Shown here: piece by piece, positions 1 to 11,353 of the stretch
Layout of the letters: each line of letters opens with the position of its first letter
Numbering within the stretch: the first letter of the stretch is position 1
Assembly: GCA_027924585.1 (NCBI GenBank)
Contig: BSBM01000186.1
Span: 2,604,001-2,668,000 of the forward strand
Source: Larix kaempferi
Lineage: Eukaryota > Streptophyta > Pinopsida > Pinales > Pinaceae
Length of the DNA: 64,000 nucleotides
Direction of reading: 5' to 3'
The notes under the pieces: generated by a model
What the model was told of the DNA's origin: nothing
Database searches by the model: none
What the model saw: only the letters and a program-made list of their open reading frames with translations
Translations under genes and position numbers: made by a program

Positions 1-419
1 GGTTGTGCATTAGACAGCACCACTATGGATTTGAGCTCCCACGTGCCTTGCATATATCGAGAGACACCATTAGGATTCCTGAAACCAACCAAGTTAACAA
101 TTTGGCCGTCTTGGCAAAGCAATACACCGAGAATAGCACTTGGGGAGATTAGCATGCATGTACTATCCAGGTAATCGAGTATGCCGGAAAGGGTACGGTC
201 CCAATCCTCCTTGTCGTGTCATATTGTTGGACCATGCAGTATATCACGGTTTGCGATGCCTTGATAATCCCGTGAGGTTCCAAAATTTTGAATCCACTCT
301 GTCACATAAGTTTGCTTGTTGCCTTAGTTTGAGTAGGTTTTTCTGGACTGCTTTTCTTTTAGCATACTCTTAGGAGAAACGCTGTTTCAGCCATCCTGGC
401 TGATCATCCTGACACTCTA
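1..419. other. Unresolved leading segment
   Basis: No frame stays open for long here. One + frame runs without a stop through about the first 150 bases, then breaks repeatedly before it joins the gag-like frame that follows. It is probably 5' sequence of the gypsy remnant downstream, but no domain can be named. Confidence 0.3.
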
Positions 420-2318
420 GTGGATTTTCCCTGGAGAAGATCCCATAGGATATTAAACTTATCATTCAAATATCTCCTTAATCTGGAGGTTATTTCGAGG
501 GTAAGAATGGATCAGTGTAACACGGTCATAGTTATTGAAGTGGAAAACCCCACTTTGAATGTTGGAGGAATTTTGTTTCCACAAACTCCTCTAGATTCAC
601 CTACCTCTCATCCCCCGCAGAATGAAGGAGCACAAACCCCCACTTCACAAGACCTTTCTCCCGTCATCACGAGAGAACTTGGATCATTGGAATGGATAAA
701 CCGACCTCAGGATGACCCTACAACACCTGTTAGTCCTTCAGTAGCTTATTGGACATCTTCTATAGAGCACCCAGTGGCTCATTTTGCCATCTCATCCCCA
801 CCTAACTGGACTACTCCAGAGTTCTCTAGGCCTTACTATAGGCCTAACCCCGCCGAGATTTTCAGCCCCATCCATGAAAATTTGGAACAGTTACGTATTA
901 GAGGCGATGAGCTTCGAAGACAAAGTCTCGAGCAATACTCTAAAGAGTTTCAAAATCGCCATTTCCAACAAAGATTTGATGACGAAAACATCCTAGTTCA
1001 TCCAATATCTTTTGGATCACCTGAAGCACCCCACCATGAGACCGCTAATAAGACTGGTCAACCCTCACAAGAATCCAGTCTTGCACCTCAAGTGAACCAA
1101 CCGGTGGAAGGACAACAGTCCAACACACCTGTCACTACCACAGTTACTTTATCAGTTCCTTCCCCACCTCAGAATTCGAGGGGAGGGTATTCCATTCCCA
1201 TGAATTATCTTATTGGTAATTTTATTACTACGATAGCTAGTCAACAACCTATGTTGGTTCAACCTTTGAATATTGGTCAACCTATCGTGGCTGGGGGGAA
1301 ACCCCCGTTTCCTAACCAGAACGTAAATGGTGGAATCCCCAACAGACCCTCTGTTGGACCTTCCCAACCCGCTAGACCGTCCACCACGGGATTATCTCAT
1401 GTTGGGTGGCCGTTAAATGTAACTCAACCCTCATGGAGTCAAGCGTATCCAGGTTCTGTTAACCCTATGTCGGGCCAACCTAATCCTGGAAACGCACCAT
1501 ATGGGATGCCTTATCCTGGGAATCCATACACTCTATGGGGGAAACAACCTGTGTTGCAACATTGACCCCAATCGACTATCCCTCAAGTACCACCAGCCCT
1601 AATCGGCCCTCCCCACCTCTTGCTAGAGGTGGCAGGCCCCCACCTAACCTTGGTGGAGGCCCACCTCATTTTACCTACAACATCCCTCACCCTTCCAGTG
1701 GTGGAAGGAATGGTCCACCACCCCATCCCGGCGGAGGCGGCGTGGGACCACCCTATCATGGTGGAGGAGGACATTTCCCTTCGGGTAGCAGAGGTGGTCC
1801 ACCAACCCCTCTAGGAGGAGGCAGTGGAGGACCTAACTAATATGGTGGTGGTGGTGGTGGTGGAGAACCTCATCCTTTCGACAGTGGAGGTGGTGGGGGA
1901 CCCCATCCTTCTGGCGGTGGAAGTGGTCCACCACCCCCTTCAGGTGGAGACGATCGTGGGCCACCTCATTACAGTTATGGACCCCCAACTCCTCCCGGTG
2001 GTGGCAGTGGACCTCCACCCCCTCTCGAAGGTGGAGGTGGAACCCCACTTTATTGGAATGGACCACCTTATGGTGGCGGACCTCCTTAGGGTCTGGGCGG
2101 CACACCCCCCTACGGTCAATTTCCTGCTGGTACACCTTATGGTCAATTTGGTCCTTACACGACTTATCCATATTATCAATATGCGTAGCCGAATCCACAG
2201 TTGCCCTTCTTGGCTACTTTGGACCTGCCTGACCTATCCCGTTTAACAAATGATCCTATTTACCACAGATCTAACTGGCCATCGATTTCGATGAAACTTC
2301 CATCTGATATCAATCATG
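420..2318 (+). pseudogene. Ty3/gypsy element B: gag N-terminal part, Pro/Gly-rich, broken
   Basis: A reading frame rich in Pro, Ser, Gln and Asn covers about 420-1,562. It has no ATG near its 5' edge (the first codon is GTG), so it is the middle of a longer ancestral ORF. After a frameshift near 1,540 it continues as a very Gly/Pro-rich stretch (1,580-2,100) with GGGG and PPPP runs, broken by stops near 1,838 and 2,087. It then reads LDLPDLSRLTNDPI near 2,220-2,262, which I recognise as the conserved lead-in to the capsid-like gag domain of a plant gypsy family. The frame reaches KLPSDI at about 2,310 and then jumps straight into integrase sequence, so the capsid domain itself is missing. Identification as gag rests on that short motif and the context; the low-complexity part alone could pass for a cell-wall-type protein. 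Confidence 0.6.
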
Positions 2319-3015
2319 TAATAGCACGGTTCAGAGTTCCTCAGGCAATTGTTACCGATCATGGTTCCCTTTTTAGCACCATATGGTTGATGAATTAAGC
2401 GACAGGTTGGGTTTTCGCCATGAAAATTCAACACCCTACTACCCACAGTCCAATGGATAGGTCGAGGCCATTAACAAGGTCTTGAAAACTATGGTCCAAA
2501 GGATGGTAGGGACACATAAGTCCAATTCACACAACATGCTCTTTTCAGCGTTATGGGCCTACTGAACTTCCATCAAAACCGCCACAGGCTTCACTCCCTT
2601 CCAATTGGTATACGGATTGGAGGCTATCCTACCTATAGAGTGCGAAATTCCATCTTTACAACTCGCTGTTGAACTTCTTCCTAAAACTACTATTGAGGAA
2701 GAATGTCTCTTGCACTTAGCAAAACTGGACGAGTCCCGCTGAGATGTTTCTCTTGCTAATGATGCACACAAGAAATGCGTCAAAGCCCAATACAACAAGT
2801 CAGTTGAACCTCGTATCTTAAATGAGGGTGACCTGGTCCTCACTTATGACCAGAAGCAAGACAAACTAGGAGTAGGAAAGTTCGAATACATGTGGCATGG
2901 AACTTACATAGTCAAACGTGTTTTGGAGAAGGGAACTTACGAGCTTGAAGACTATGACAGAATCTCTTTGGTTGAACCCCGCAATGGGATTTACCTGAAG
3001 AGATACTACTCTTAA
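2319..3015 (+). pseudogene. Ty3/gypsy element B: integrase C-terminal half, broken
   Basis: In one frame the translation gives RFRVPQAIVTDHGS (second Asp of the DDE triad), TPYYPQSNG followed by a stop and then VEAINK (the catalytic Glu), WAY-stop-TSIKTATGFTPFQLVYG, and a C-terminal stretch with GDLVLTYD and the GPY/F-type region (WHGTYIVKRV). It ends in LKRYYS at 3,012 before a natural stop. The integrase zinc finger and first catalytic Asp are absent because of the deletion. In-frame stops at the Gln of NGQVE (CAG to TAG) and the Arg of WAYRTS (CGA to TGA) are C-to-T changes. No chromodomain follows, so this is not a typical chromovirus. Confidence 0.85.
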
Positions 3016-3101
3016 ATTCATCACGCTTAGACTTTCTTGTACATACTCTACATGGTGTGTTTTTTGTGTTTTTGTGTGTGTTGTGACGCTTTTGTTTTTG
3101 A

Positions 3102-3569
3102 GTGTCTTTAGATCGTGTTTCTACTTCTTATACCATGTTTTGTCTGCATGTGCAGATGTCAACGTGCTATGGATTCGCGAACGGCACCAGCCGGCATACC
3201 CGTAACCTTGCTTCGGCAGCCTGGGTACTATATTCCCTAACAGGTGAGCTCATTAGCTCAGGAGGAAGTTTTCTAGGGTTTGCGACCAACAATGCCGCAG
3301 AGTATCAGGCAGTAATCGGAACCCTAGCTAGTGCCATTTCCTTGGGTATGAACCACATTGTCATCCACATGGATTCTCAATTAGTGGTTTCCCATCTTAA
3401 CCGGTTTTACACCATCCGTGATCCGACCTTACTCCATCTCTTCAGACGAGTACGTCTCCTAGAAAGGTCATTTGAATCCGTTCAATACCTGCACATTCCA
3501 CGAGAGTTAAACACAGTTGCTAGCTCGATGGCCAACTTCATTTTAGATTGGTACATCACACACACATAA
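3102..3569 (+). pseudogene. RNase H-like domain downstream of integrase (element B)
   Basis: An open frame that carries the layout of an archaeal-type RNase H: FANGTSR (where YFDGTSR is usual, so the first catalytic Asp is lost), NNAAEYQAVIG with the catalytic Glu, HMDSQLVVSHLN with the second Asp, VRLLERSF, and the C-terminal HIPRELNTVASSMAN, where the last catalytic Asp is Ser. Two of four catalytic residues are therefore gone. It sits about 90 bp after the integrase stop on the same strand, which fits plant gypsy polyproteins that end in an RNase H domain. The first codon is not ATG and the 5' edge is unclear. Confidence 0.75.
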
Positions 3570-3869
3570 CACACATAATATGTAAAAGCATTCACAACAT
3601 GTAAATAATGTAATGTATAAAAGAAAACATGTAAACAAGATCACATCACTAATCATTTTTGAAAAACACATAATGTATAAATCGTCGATAATGCCTATAT
3701 ATATATTTATCGCTCAAAAAGTAGTGCTGGTACAAAATTTGAAGCATGATGGCTTTTAGTGAGTCTCTACAAAAATCTGAAGCATCGTAGCTTTCAGTAG
3801 TACAAAATATGAGGCCTCTAAGCTCTCAGTACAAGTATAATAGTGTCATCAGGCCTGACGCCTGACCCA
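3570..3869. other. AT-rich, no gene seen
   Basis: This stretch contains a CA/TA-rich run and a short imperfect repeat in which 'agtacaaaatatgaggc'-like words recur (3,720-3,840). It is probably 3' untranslated sequence of element B. No polypurine tract or LTR edge could be placed. Confidence 0.3.
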
Positions 3870-5000
3870 TACACCACCCCTAGCTTGAACAGCTCACTGT
3901 CGCTGGGTGAGGAAACAGTCTACGGTCTGAGCCACCTTGCAGAGTAAGGCGTTGAAGCGTACAGATGCTCCAACCCCAAACCTCTGCATAGGTCTCTGCA
4001 AGTCATCAATAGCTGGCTCCAGTACCTCCACGGTCAGCTAGGATAGGTTCTTGTACACCTCCTCCATCTCCTCGATGGCAGCATGAGCACCTGTAAGAAC
4101 GAATGCCTCCCCACCTCTATCTCTCCTTTCCAGAAGGGAGAGACCCACCAACCATACGGGGCCCACATCTGCACACACATATTACGTACTTGTCAGCACC
4201 GCATCAAAAAAATGATATAATATACAAAACTAAAAATACAAGGGTAGTTTTGTTCTCACCGATGTCACCCCATGCTGCACCCTCCGGCAGCATCAAGTCG
4301 GGATCCTCTCGGAATTCCGTGCCATTGTATAAAATGTCCTCGACCATGAGTAACTGGCCCTCTATCCAGTTGAAGAACTTGGGACCAAAGCTAATGATGG
4401 GCCTGCCACCATGACGGGTCATGACCTCAGCCCATCTGAGCATATGGGGATCCCTGGGCTCCCTGTCATTAAGTAGCAACTGTAGATGTAGAAGAGGAAT
4501 CCACTCTAAGAGAAACGATACTATGATTGATCCATACCCAAACTGCTTGAGATCCCCTAACCGAAACTTGGTCAGCTGAGCTCGGATGTTTGCGAGGAGA
4601 CCCTCACACCAATTGAAAACCTCAGGGGACATACAATCCTCCGTATATAGCATCTGAGGCCGAGTAGTCGTGTGTGGGGCTTAGATACCCACCACCCTAG
4701 TAATGGTAAGCAATATGGTACGCAGTGGGTGGTTCACCACATCCCTGATGAGTATCTTCCCACTGGAAGGTCGAGAGGTGGCAATACAGTGCTATGATAT
4801 CATGTCCTCAACTGTACGATCATTGGCCCATGTTCTAGTAAGATGTATAGGGTCCCCTCTTCGGGACAAACCAGTAAGAAAGTAAATATCCTCAATGTCT
4901 ACCGTGAGGATATGCTCACCAATCACAAAGTATTGTTGGGATGCATCCCAACTCTGGAGCATGTGTGTCAATAGTGGGATCTGGGATCTCATCCCCTAGA
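3870..5000 (-). pseudogene. Plant mobile domain (PMD)-like gene, fragmented
   Basis: On the minus strand the translation begins near 4,992 with YFVIGEHILTVDIEDIYFLTGLSRRGDPIHL, the hallmark of the aminotransferase-like plant mobile domain. It continues after a stop-containing gap as EVFNWCEGLLANIRAQLTKF and FGYGSIIVSFLLEWIPLLHL (4,653-4,260). A clean intron follows: GT donor after the codons for WGDIG at about 4,259 and an AG acceptor near 4,168. A further exon-like stretch reads VRFNALLCKVAQTVDCFLTQ and ends near 3,900. Stops near 4,720 and 4,040 mark it as a pseudogene. PMD genes occur both as host genes and as cargo of Ty3/gypsy or Mutator-like elements; its position opposite a gypsy remnant suggests cargo, but this is inferred. 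Confidence 0.6.
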
Positions 5001-7560
5001 TCTCAAAGAAATTCAGTAACCTACAGTTTCTCAAAGCATCCACGCATTGTGGATTGTTCGCAGCTTGTTCATCTTCTAGCTCATGTTCTCTCTCTCGCCA
5101 CTCCAATACCATATTGGCTAGCTGGTAACATACCAAGGACATTTAAACACTGTTAGGTCTTGCTTCAACCTTCACAAGTCCTTTTTTTGGATTCTTTTTT
5201 ATGTTTGGAATTTGCAACTCCTCCATTGCACTGTACATTTGCGTATAGTGTGATGTCGTCGCACCTCGCCCATTTGAGGCTTGCGATGACCCGGTCTCGT
5301 CGCAGGTCCCGAAAGGGCCAACTGCGATGAGCCGAGAGTACAGTAGCCCTCCATGAACTCATCAAAAAACCCAAAAAATGAACCTAAAATAAAAAACTAA
5401 TCCACTGGAAAGTTGCTGGATGAAGTTTAGGCCTACCTGATACGAACGGTTGGTGAAATGGCGGATCGTAACTCCCGGAATCGGCAAAGGAAGTTTTGGC
5501 TCAAAATTGTTACTTCTCCACCCAAATTGGCAATTGAATCAATGTTTTCTATTTTTGGCCCATATTTCTATTTATAGATAGAATGGAATATTCCTTTTCA
5601 AACGTTTTGATGCTCTTGGGCCATTTATCATAGTTTTTGACCATTTTTGCCATATTTGAGGCTTTTTGACATGTTTTCTAGCATGCAAGAGTTGTAAGTG
5701 GTCTTTTGTGTCGTTTCTCATATTATAAGAGTCATCACAGGTATGAACACTCCCTTGAATGTTTTGTCATTATTTTTTGAAATGGTTAGTCTGTAATTAT
5801 TGCGTGATGATGAGTTTACTCTTCGTTTGTTCTCATACTCACGGAACTATGAGAACAAGTACCAAGTTATGATTTATCACTTTTCTGGGCTCGTTAAACT
5901 TCCATGGAAAAGGACACCCCCCGGAGTCTACCGTTAAGCTCTTTTCAGGCTCTCGAAAAATGAAAAGATTGCCAAGCAAACTTGTCGCGTTCACGCTTGT
6001 TAAAGTATTTGAATGGTCATCTTCTTGGTGATAGTTTACCCCTTTTTTAGGACCAGGAGGCACTAATTACAAAAAAGGAATACTCCAGCCAATCATGACT
6101 GGAAGAGTCCTCTCCCGCGTTGTTTTACCCTTTTTCAGGCGATGAGGCTAATTTTACGAAAAAGGACCATTGGAGTATTCTTTAGTTCTTTTCAAACTCT
6201 CTAAACATGAAATGACGACTGAGTTTACCTTCTATGGACTCATTAAATTTTCACATTGAAGGGCCCGTCATGGGACGAACCCCTCCTATCCTAGGCTCGG
6301 AAAATATTTGGGATTGGATTCATCTATGAGATGAGCTATACCGAGCATCTGGTTACCCTCATCAAGCTCATAAAAAACACATGACGCACTCATCATTCAT
6401 GATGGGGAAAAAGGAAAGTGTTTGTGTTACATACCTTATTAGTGGCAGTATGTAGTCATTCTTGAACATGGCACTCATCTACATTTGCATAAAGCACTTG
6501 GGTCATCCATTTGTCTATGAGTCCCCACTTACTTTTTTAGTCTTGTTACTCCTCTGAGTCATTCAGAGAAAGCTTCCATCATTAGTTGCATTAGAAGTTT
6601 GCGTCATTCTCATTATGTCAATACTACCGAGTCATTCCATGCCCATGTTCAAGAACACGTTCATCATTTGTTATCTATAGTTGGTACACATGCCATCATG
6701 TCGTTGTTACTCTGAGTCAGTCTTACACGTTACTGTACCATCCAATCCACTCTACAAATCTTTTGTCGTGTTTTGTGTCGATTGATGGGGGATTCATCAT
6801 GGCCCTCCTTCAACGGATTCATCCTTGTTGACTTCAACTCATCATCCGAGGATCGAATCTAGAAACCAACCAAGTACCTTGGCCCTGCATGCCTCAATGG
6901 TAGGTTACCTCGCTTTCATCACGAGTTTACCTCATTGACTCTTGATTGAAATATTTCATCTTGCGTTCGAATTCAACCCATTTATTCACGCTTGATGATA
7001 TGTACTGTGATACCTTGGGAATCATAGACATCAATGGTGATCTCCCTCGCACTTGTTAACAGTTTACATCAATGGCCAGTAATCAAGTGGTTTCTACCAT
7101 GTTCGACATCAAGACATTTGTAATCACATGGATAGATTTGTATCATTGTGGGTTCAGCTTGAAGACCCTCGAAAGTCATGTTTTACCCAGGTTGCGATGG
7201 AGTTTGTATTGAGTTATATTACACGGATCCACTTTTTTATTGGTCATGGCTATGTTATCATCTCATCATAGATCTATGCTTGTGTCTAGTAGCCATGATT
7301 GTGTTCAATCGGTCATTACTACCATGGATCTGCAATGTATTGGTCGGCATCCATGTTGTACTTCATATGAGATTGTTAGTTCAGAGTCAATTGTACTGCA
7401 GTAGTGTCCTTCGTCCGACGAGTCTATTGCCATTACTTCTATCAAAGCACTTCACCTGTCTATCTTCAATAGCTTCATGCTTTGGGGAACATTCTATTAC
7501 ACCCAAAATCTACTCATCATAAGATTCAGTGTATACACCCCTGAAGACACCTGGACTAAG
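5001..7560. other. Non-coding, possibly LTR or element-flanking DNA
   Basis: No credible gene. The segment 5,170-5,370 is GC- and CpG-richer than its surroundings and could be a 5' exon of the PMD gene, but no frame shows a recognisable domain. From about 5,700 on, the sequence has recurrent short words such as tcatc, gagtca and ttttcaggc, an LTR-like composition with no coding content. No LTR edges could be fixed. Confidence 0.3.
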
Positions 7561-8340
7561 TAATCATCCTGGGAGGATTTGTACCCAATTATTCTAGGTT
7601 TTGAAGGGTCATCACAGGTTGCACACTAGAAACATGCGACGTCGCATCTTGCTCCATTGCAGGGTGTGATGAGGTCAGTTAATGGGCAAAAATGGCTTAT
7701 TCGAGATCCTTCTTGAAACTTGCTCATTTGGGGGCTTATCCCTGACCTCTAGGGGAGCTGGTACTCGACTCCTGACTCTTTGGGAGGATCCCCTATCTCT
7801 CTCCTATCATCTCTCAACCTATCCTATCCATACCCTATCCATTTAGTCCTATATAAGTGAATCTCACTCCCATCCCAAAGGGAGGAAGACTATGGTATCT
7901 ACATGCTGGTGAAATCACTCTTAGAACATCTCCACTCACCTATTGGAGAACTCATACTTCCTTGGAAGGATATGGCAATCGGATTTGTCCGAGAAGGGCT
8001 ACAGCATTAAGTCATTGGTTGTGGTTCTATATCTCTATCATGTACTCCTCTATTTGCAGTAATACAAATGATTTCCACCAATATTGTTCATGTGTGCAAC
8101 GATATTGAGTAGTTTACCTGCTTACTGTTTACTTAGATCGCTTATTGTATAGATGTATTTTACTGGTTTCTCTTGTTTCTTGTCTTGACAGGTCTTGCAG
8201 CTTGGATCTGACGACTGTGGGACGTGGATCAACATTCAAGAGAAAGGATTGCGTAGTGAAAAGGTAAGGCATCTAGTACTTGATCCTTAAGTAGATATAG
8301 GAGATGCACTTGTAGTTTGTTCTATTTGTTGTAGACTCAC
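7561..8340 (+). promoter_or_regulatory. Possible LTR promoter region with TATA box
   Basis: A pyrimidine-rich stretch leads to tatataag at 7,850-7,857 and then transcribed-looking non-coding sequence, as in the U3/R part of a plant LTR. No second copy of this sequence and no terminal TG/CA pair could be matched in the window, so LTR status is only inferred. Confidence 0.3.
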
Positions 8341-8379
8341 TTTGAGCTAGGGAGATCCAGCTCGCATCTGCTCGAGTGG

Positions 8380-9373
8380 ATTGTTCGTCTATAGGGGACA
8401 AACCTTCTAGTGGAATCAACCTAGATACAGTATTAGCTAGTAAATCTACATCAAAATTCTATGATCTGGGTACTGACTTAATGTTAAATGTAGAAAAAGA
8501 ATTAGTTAAGTCCCTTACCAATTTTTGATAGTTAATCAAACGAGGATATAAACAATGGATCTTGTTTCTCACCTGTTTTACTATGATCTCAGAATCTCCA
8601 TAACATTCAATTACATGGGCACCCATGTCAATTGCCTTCCTGAGTCCTTCGACCAAGGACTCATACTCAACTATGTTGTTGGTGGATTCAAACTCAAGCC
8701 TAGAGTCAATCATAGTTTTGGTTACTTTGGGATCAATCAAGACACAACCTACACCAACTCCATCTTTAGATCTAAAGCCATCAAAAAATAGAGTCCATGC
8801 ATTCAAGTCCATCCTAAAATTAGTATTTACATTGTATACATTATGTACAACCATACCTGAGAATGGAATAGAAGTAAGATTGACAATTTGAGACCAATTC
8901 TATAAGTTCTCAGCTGGTGATAAATCTGCAGGTAGATCCCCAAAGAAAGTATCGAAAGTGTAGTGTTCCACATGGGAGTTGAAATATGCAGTAGGCTCAC
9001 TAGGATCATTCAAATATGTGACAATTTGTTTCATATAAGGTTCCCTGCTGATTTTAATTATGTTTGGTCTTCCATTGTAGGGAAGCAATTAGTGAGACCA
9101 GTCAGTAGAAAAGCATCCTTTTAGCTTCTCTAACCAATCTCTGCTCAACCACATTCCATACATTTCTAGGATGTCAGCCACAATAATATCCACGTTCTGG
9201 TGGATTATGGGGTTAGCAGATAGTGTTAACATGACATTCTTCCGTTCTCCCACTACCCCAACTTTGGATCTGTCAAGTTTAACAATTTGAGTAGGGCAGG
9301 GCTCCCAAGAGGCATTTAACTTTTTGCAGACAGATAAAGGCATCACATTTGATGAAGCCCATGAATCTATCAT
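8380..9373 (-). pseudogene. Ty3/gypsy element A: protease and RNase H, broken
   Basis: Reading down the minus strand, a retropepsin comes first (9,373-9,089). Its active site is DSWASSNVMPLSVCKKL, where DSGAS is usual, so the catalytic Gly is now Trp. It also shows VDIIVADILEMYGMWLSRDW. After a linker with stops near 9,090 and 8,900 comes an archaeal-type RNase H (about 8,780-8,380): LFFDGFRSKDGVGVG, NNIVEYESLVEGL, CYGDSEIIVKQVRN and, after one stop, NFDVDLLANTVSRL. The four acidic residues D, E, D and D are all visible. There is no reverse transcriptase between protease and RNase H, and the element is cut off just after this domain, so RT and integrase are lost. The same protease-RNase H order occurs in element C at 37-38 kb. 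Confidence 0.8.
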
Positions 9374-9455
9374 ACAATTATGGACATTTCTATTGAAAAA
9401 TTAAAAAGTGAGCAAGAAAGGTGTTTTCTTGCTACCTGGTTTCTGATTTCTAGGT

Positions 9456-11321
9456 TTAGAGTATCTCTCTAGATTGTTGTTCTGACCCTCCCTGGGCTTG
9501 TTGACAATCATGATTTTGGGTAGACTCTCTCATTGCAGGGATTTTCAGAAGTTCAAAGAGAGAAATCTTAGCTTTTACTATTTTCAAGTCCTCAATGAGG
9601 CTGTATTCTATTTCAGGAAGTAAAGTGTCCTTATGTCCTGGTGCTTTACCTCTGTTTGGTGTGGGTGTTGAAGTGGAAGCTTCTTTTGTGGGTTGTCCTT
9701 TACTCCTTGTATTATAGGGATGTTGGATATTAAATACAGCCTCAAGCTCATCTTCCTCCTCAGCCATGGGAAGTTCCAAAAAGAAGCTAATTGTGTTTGT
9801 CTATTGATATTCTACTTCATCTGGTGGTTCAGGATCTTGATTCTCTTGTGGATTTTCATCTTGCTAATCAGGAGAATTATGTGATTCTAAAACCAAAGCC
9901 TTAAAGATAGAAATAATTTCTTCAGAATGCAATCCTTCATCAAGATTAAGTGGGACAAGGTTTTGTGGGGGTTGGTAAGGTCTTCTGAAAGGTTGTGTAT
10001 TGAACCCCCTGTTAATGTTCTAGTTTTCTGTGTTGCCTTTCTTTAGGTCTACCATTTCATTTGATATATTTTAGAGGAACTTCTTCATGTCATTCATCTC
10101 AAATGGGTCCTTGTTTTGCACTGTGGGTTTTGGAGGATTTTCTTTCTTTCTTTTGGAGGTAGAAGGTTTTTCATTTGGAGCATCAGGGTTGTCTTTCAAA
10201 CATAATATATAATTTTCCACCTGGATAGCCTCAGCAAAGGCCTCCTACATGATAAATTTACGTGCTCTTTTTACCCACATAGCAATGGGAATAGGTAAAC
10301 CTTTAACATAATAAGAAACCAGTAGTTCTTCTACAGGAAGAACAGTGGTAGGGATTATATTTTTCAAGTATGAAAACCTTTGATTGTAATCTTTAACTCT
10401 TTCCTTGCCTCTGATTTTCATTGAGGACAAGTCTATAACCAAGTCTTCTAGAGTCCCTTCATCTCCAAACTTCTAGATGAACATTTTTTCAAAGTCATCC
10501 CATGAAGAGATGGATCTAGATTTCAAGGCAAAGTACCAAGTGGATGCTTTCCCTTGGAAGGTATAAGGAAACAATCTAGAGACTACATCTTCATGAATGA
10601 AATTCCTAAGTCTGATGGCCTACATAAAAGTTTTAATGTGATCAAGGGCAGGTGATTTCTCATCAGGATCAAACTTAGGGAGCCACTTTTCAGGGTTTTT
10701 AGGGAGTCTGTGTTGTTCTCCAACTATAAACACAACATCCTGGTCCAACCAGGGTCTGTTTCCACCTTCCGCCATGTGTATGTCTTTTGAAGATGAACTA
10801 GAGTCTGACTCACTATGTGACGACTCATCAGAAGAGGATGATGAATATGAAGGAGGTGTCGGGGGTGGTCCACCTGTGGCAACCTTTGCTTGGCCTTATT
10901 CTGTTTCCTAGAATAATGTGTCAAGGTTTAAATTGGGAAGCAGATTGTGGCGAGGTGAATTATGTTGTTCAGGATTCGGGTCACCTGAATTTTGATTATC
11001 TGAATTATTAACTCGCGGATCGATGTTCTGCTGATGTTGAATTGTTGCTAATCCAAGATTACGCTCTTTTGATATTCTTCATTGTAACCTAGCAACACTA
11101 TCAGAACAACCTTTAAGTAATTGTTTGGGTGTAAGGGGTCCCGTAGTGGGTGATATAAAAATGATATCGACCCTCCTAGTTTCCTTCTCTATCGCAGGGG
11201 TAGCAGGAATGACGGTTGGATCTTGCACCGGTTGTTCAGCAGAGGTTGATTCCTGCGTGTGACTACGAGTGACAATCGGTATTCTTGTTGGAGGAGGTCT
11301 GTTGGTGTTTCATTTAGGCAT
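9456..11321 (-). pseudogene. Ty3/gypsy element A: gag, broken
   Basis: On the minus strand an ATG at 11,321 begins MPK and then a stop; the same frame continues through a Pro/Ser/Asn-rich region and a Ser-rich patch (SSSSSDESSHSESDSSSS near 10,800). The capsid-like retrotransposon gag domain lies at about 10,770-10,240: VSRLFPYTFQGKASTWYFAL, SISSWDDFEKMFIQKFGDEG and RVKDYNQRFSYLK. Gag then continues through a Lys-rich linker and EEEDELEAVFNIQHPYNTRS to about 9,456. Premature stops (for example where FMQA or FMEA and IMQEAF are expected) show it is dead. No CCHC zinc knuckle is seen, as in several Tat-lineage gags. The start is chosen because it lies 13 bp from the primer-binding site. Confidence 0.8.
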
Positions 11322-11333
11322 AATTTGCTTGTG

Positions 11334-11351
11334 GCCCTCCTTCTAGCACCA
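11334..11351 (-). other. Primer-binding site of element A (tRNA-Arg-like)
   Basis: The minus strand reads tggtgctagaaggagggc, two bases inside the LTR terminus. It resembles the TGGCGCTAGAAGGAGGG-type site used by Ogre/Tat elements, with one C-to-T change. The tRNA assignment is from memory of that family. Confidence 0.55.
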
Positions 11352-11353
11352 TT

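Noticed and set aside
420-1565. A host proline-rich protein gene
   Set aside because: No ATG at its start, a frameshift and stops downstream, and it leads into a gypsy gag motif and integrase on the same strand.
5165-5374. CpG-rich 70-codon frame on minus as a gene
   Set aside because: No domain and no clear splice link to the PMD exons; kept only as a possible 5' exon.
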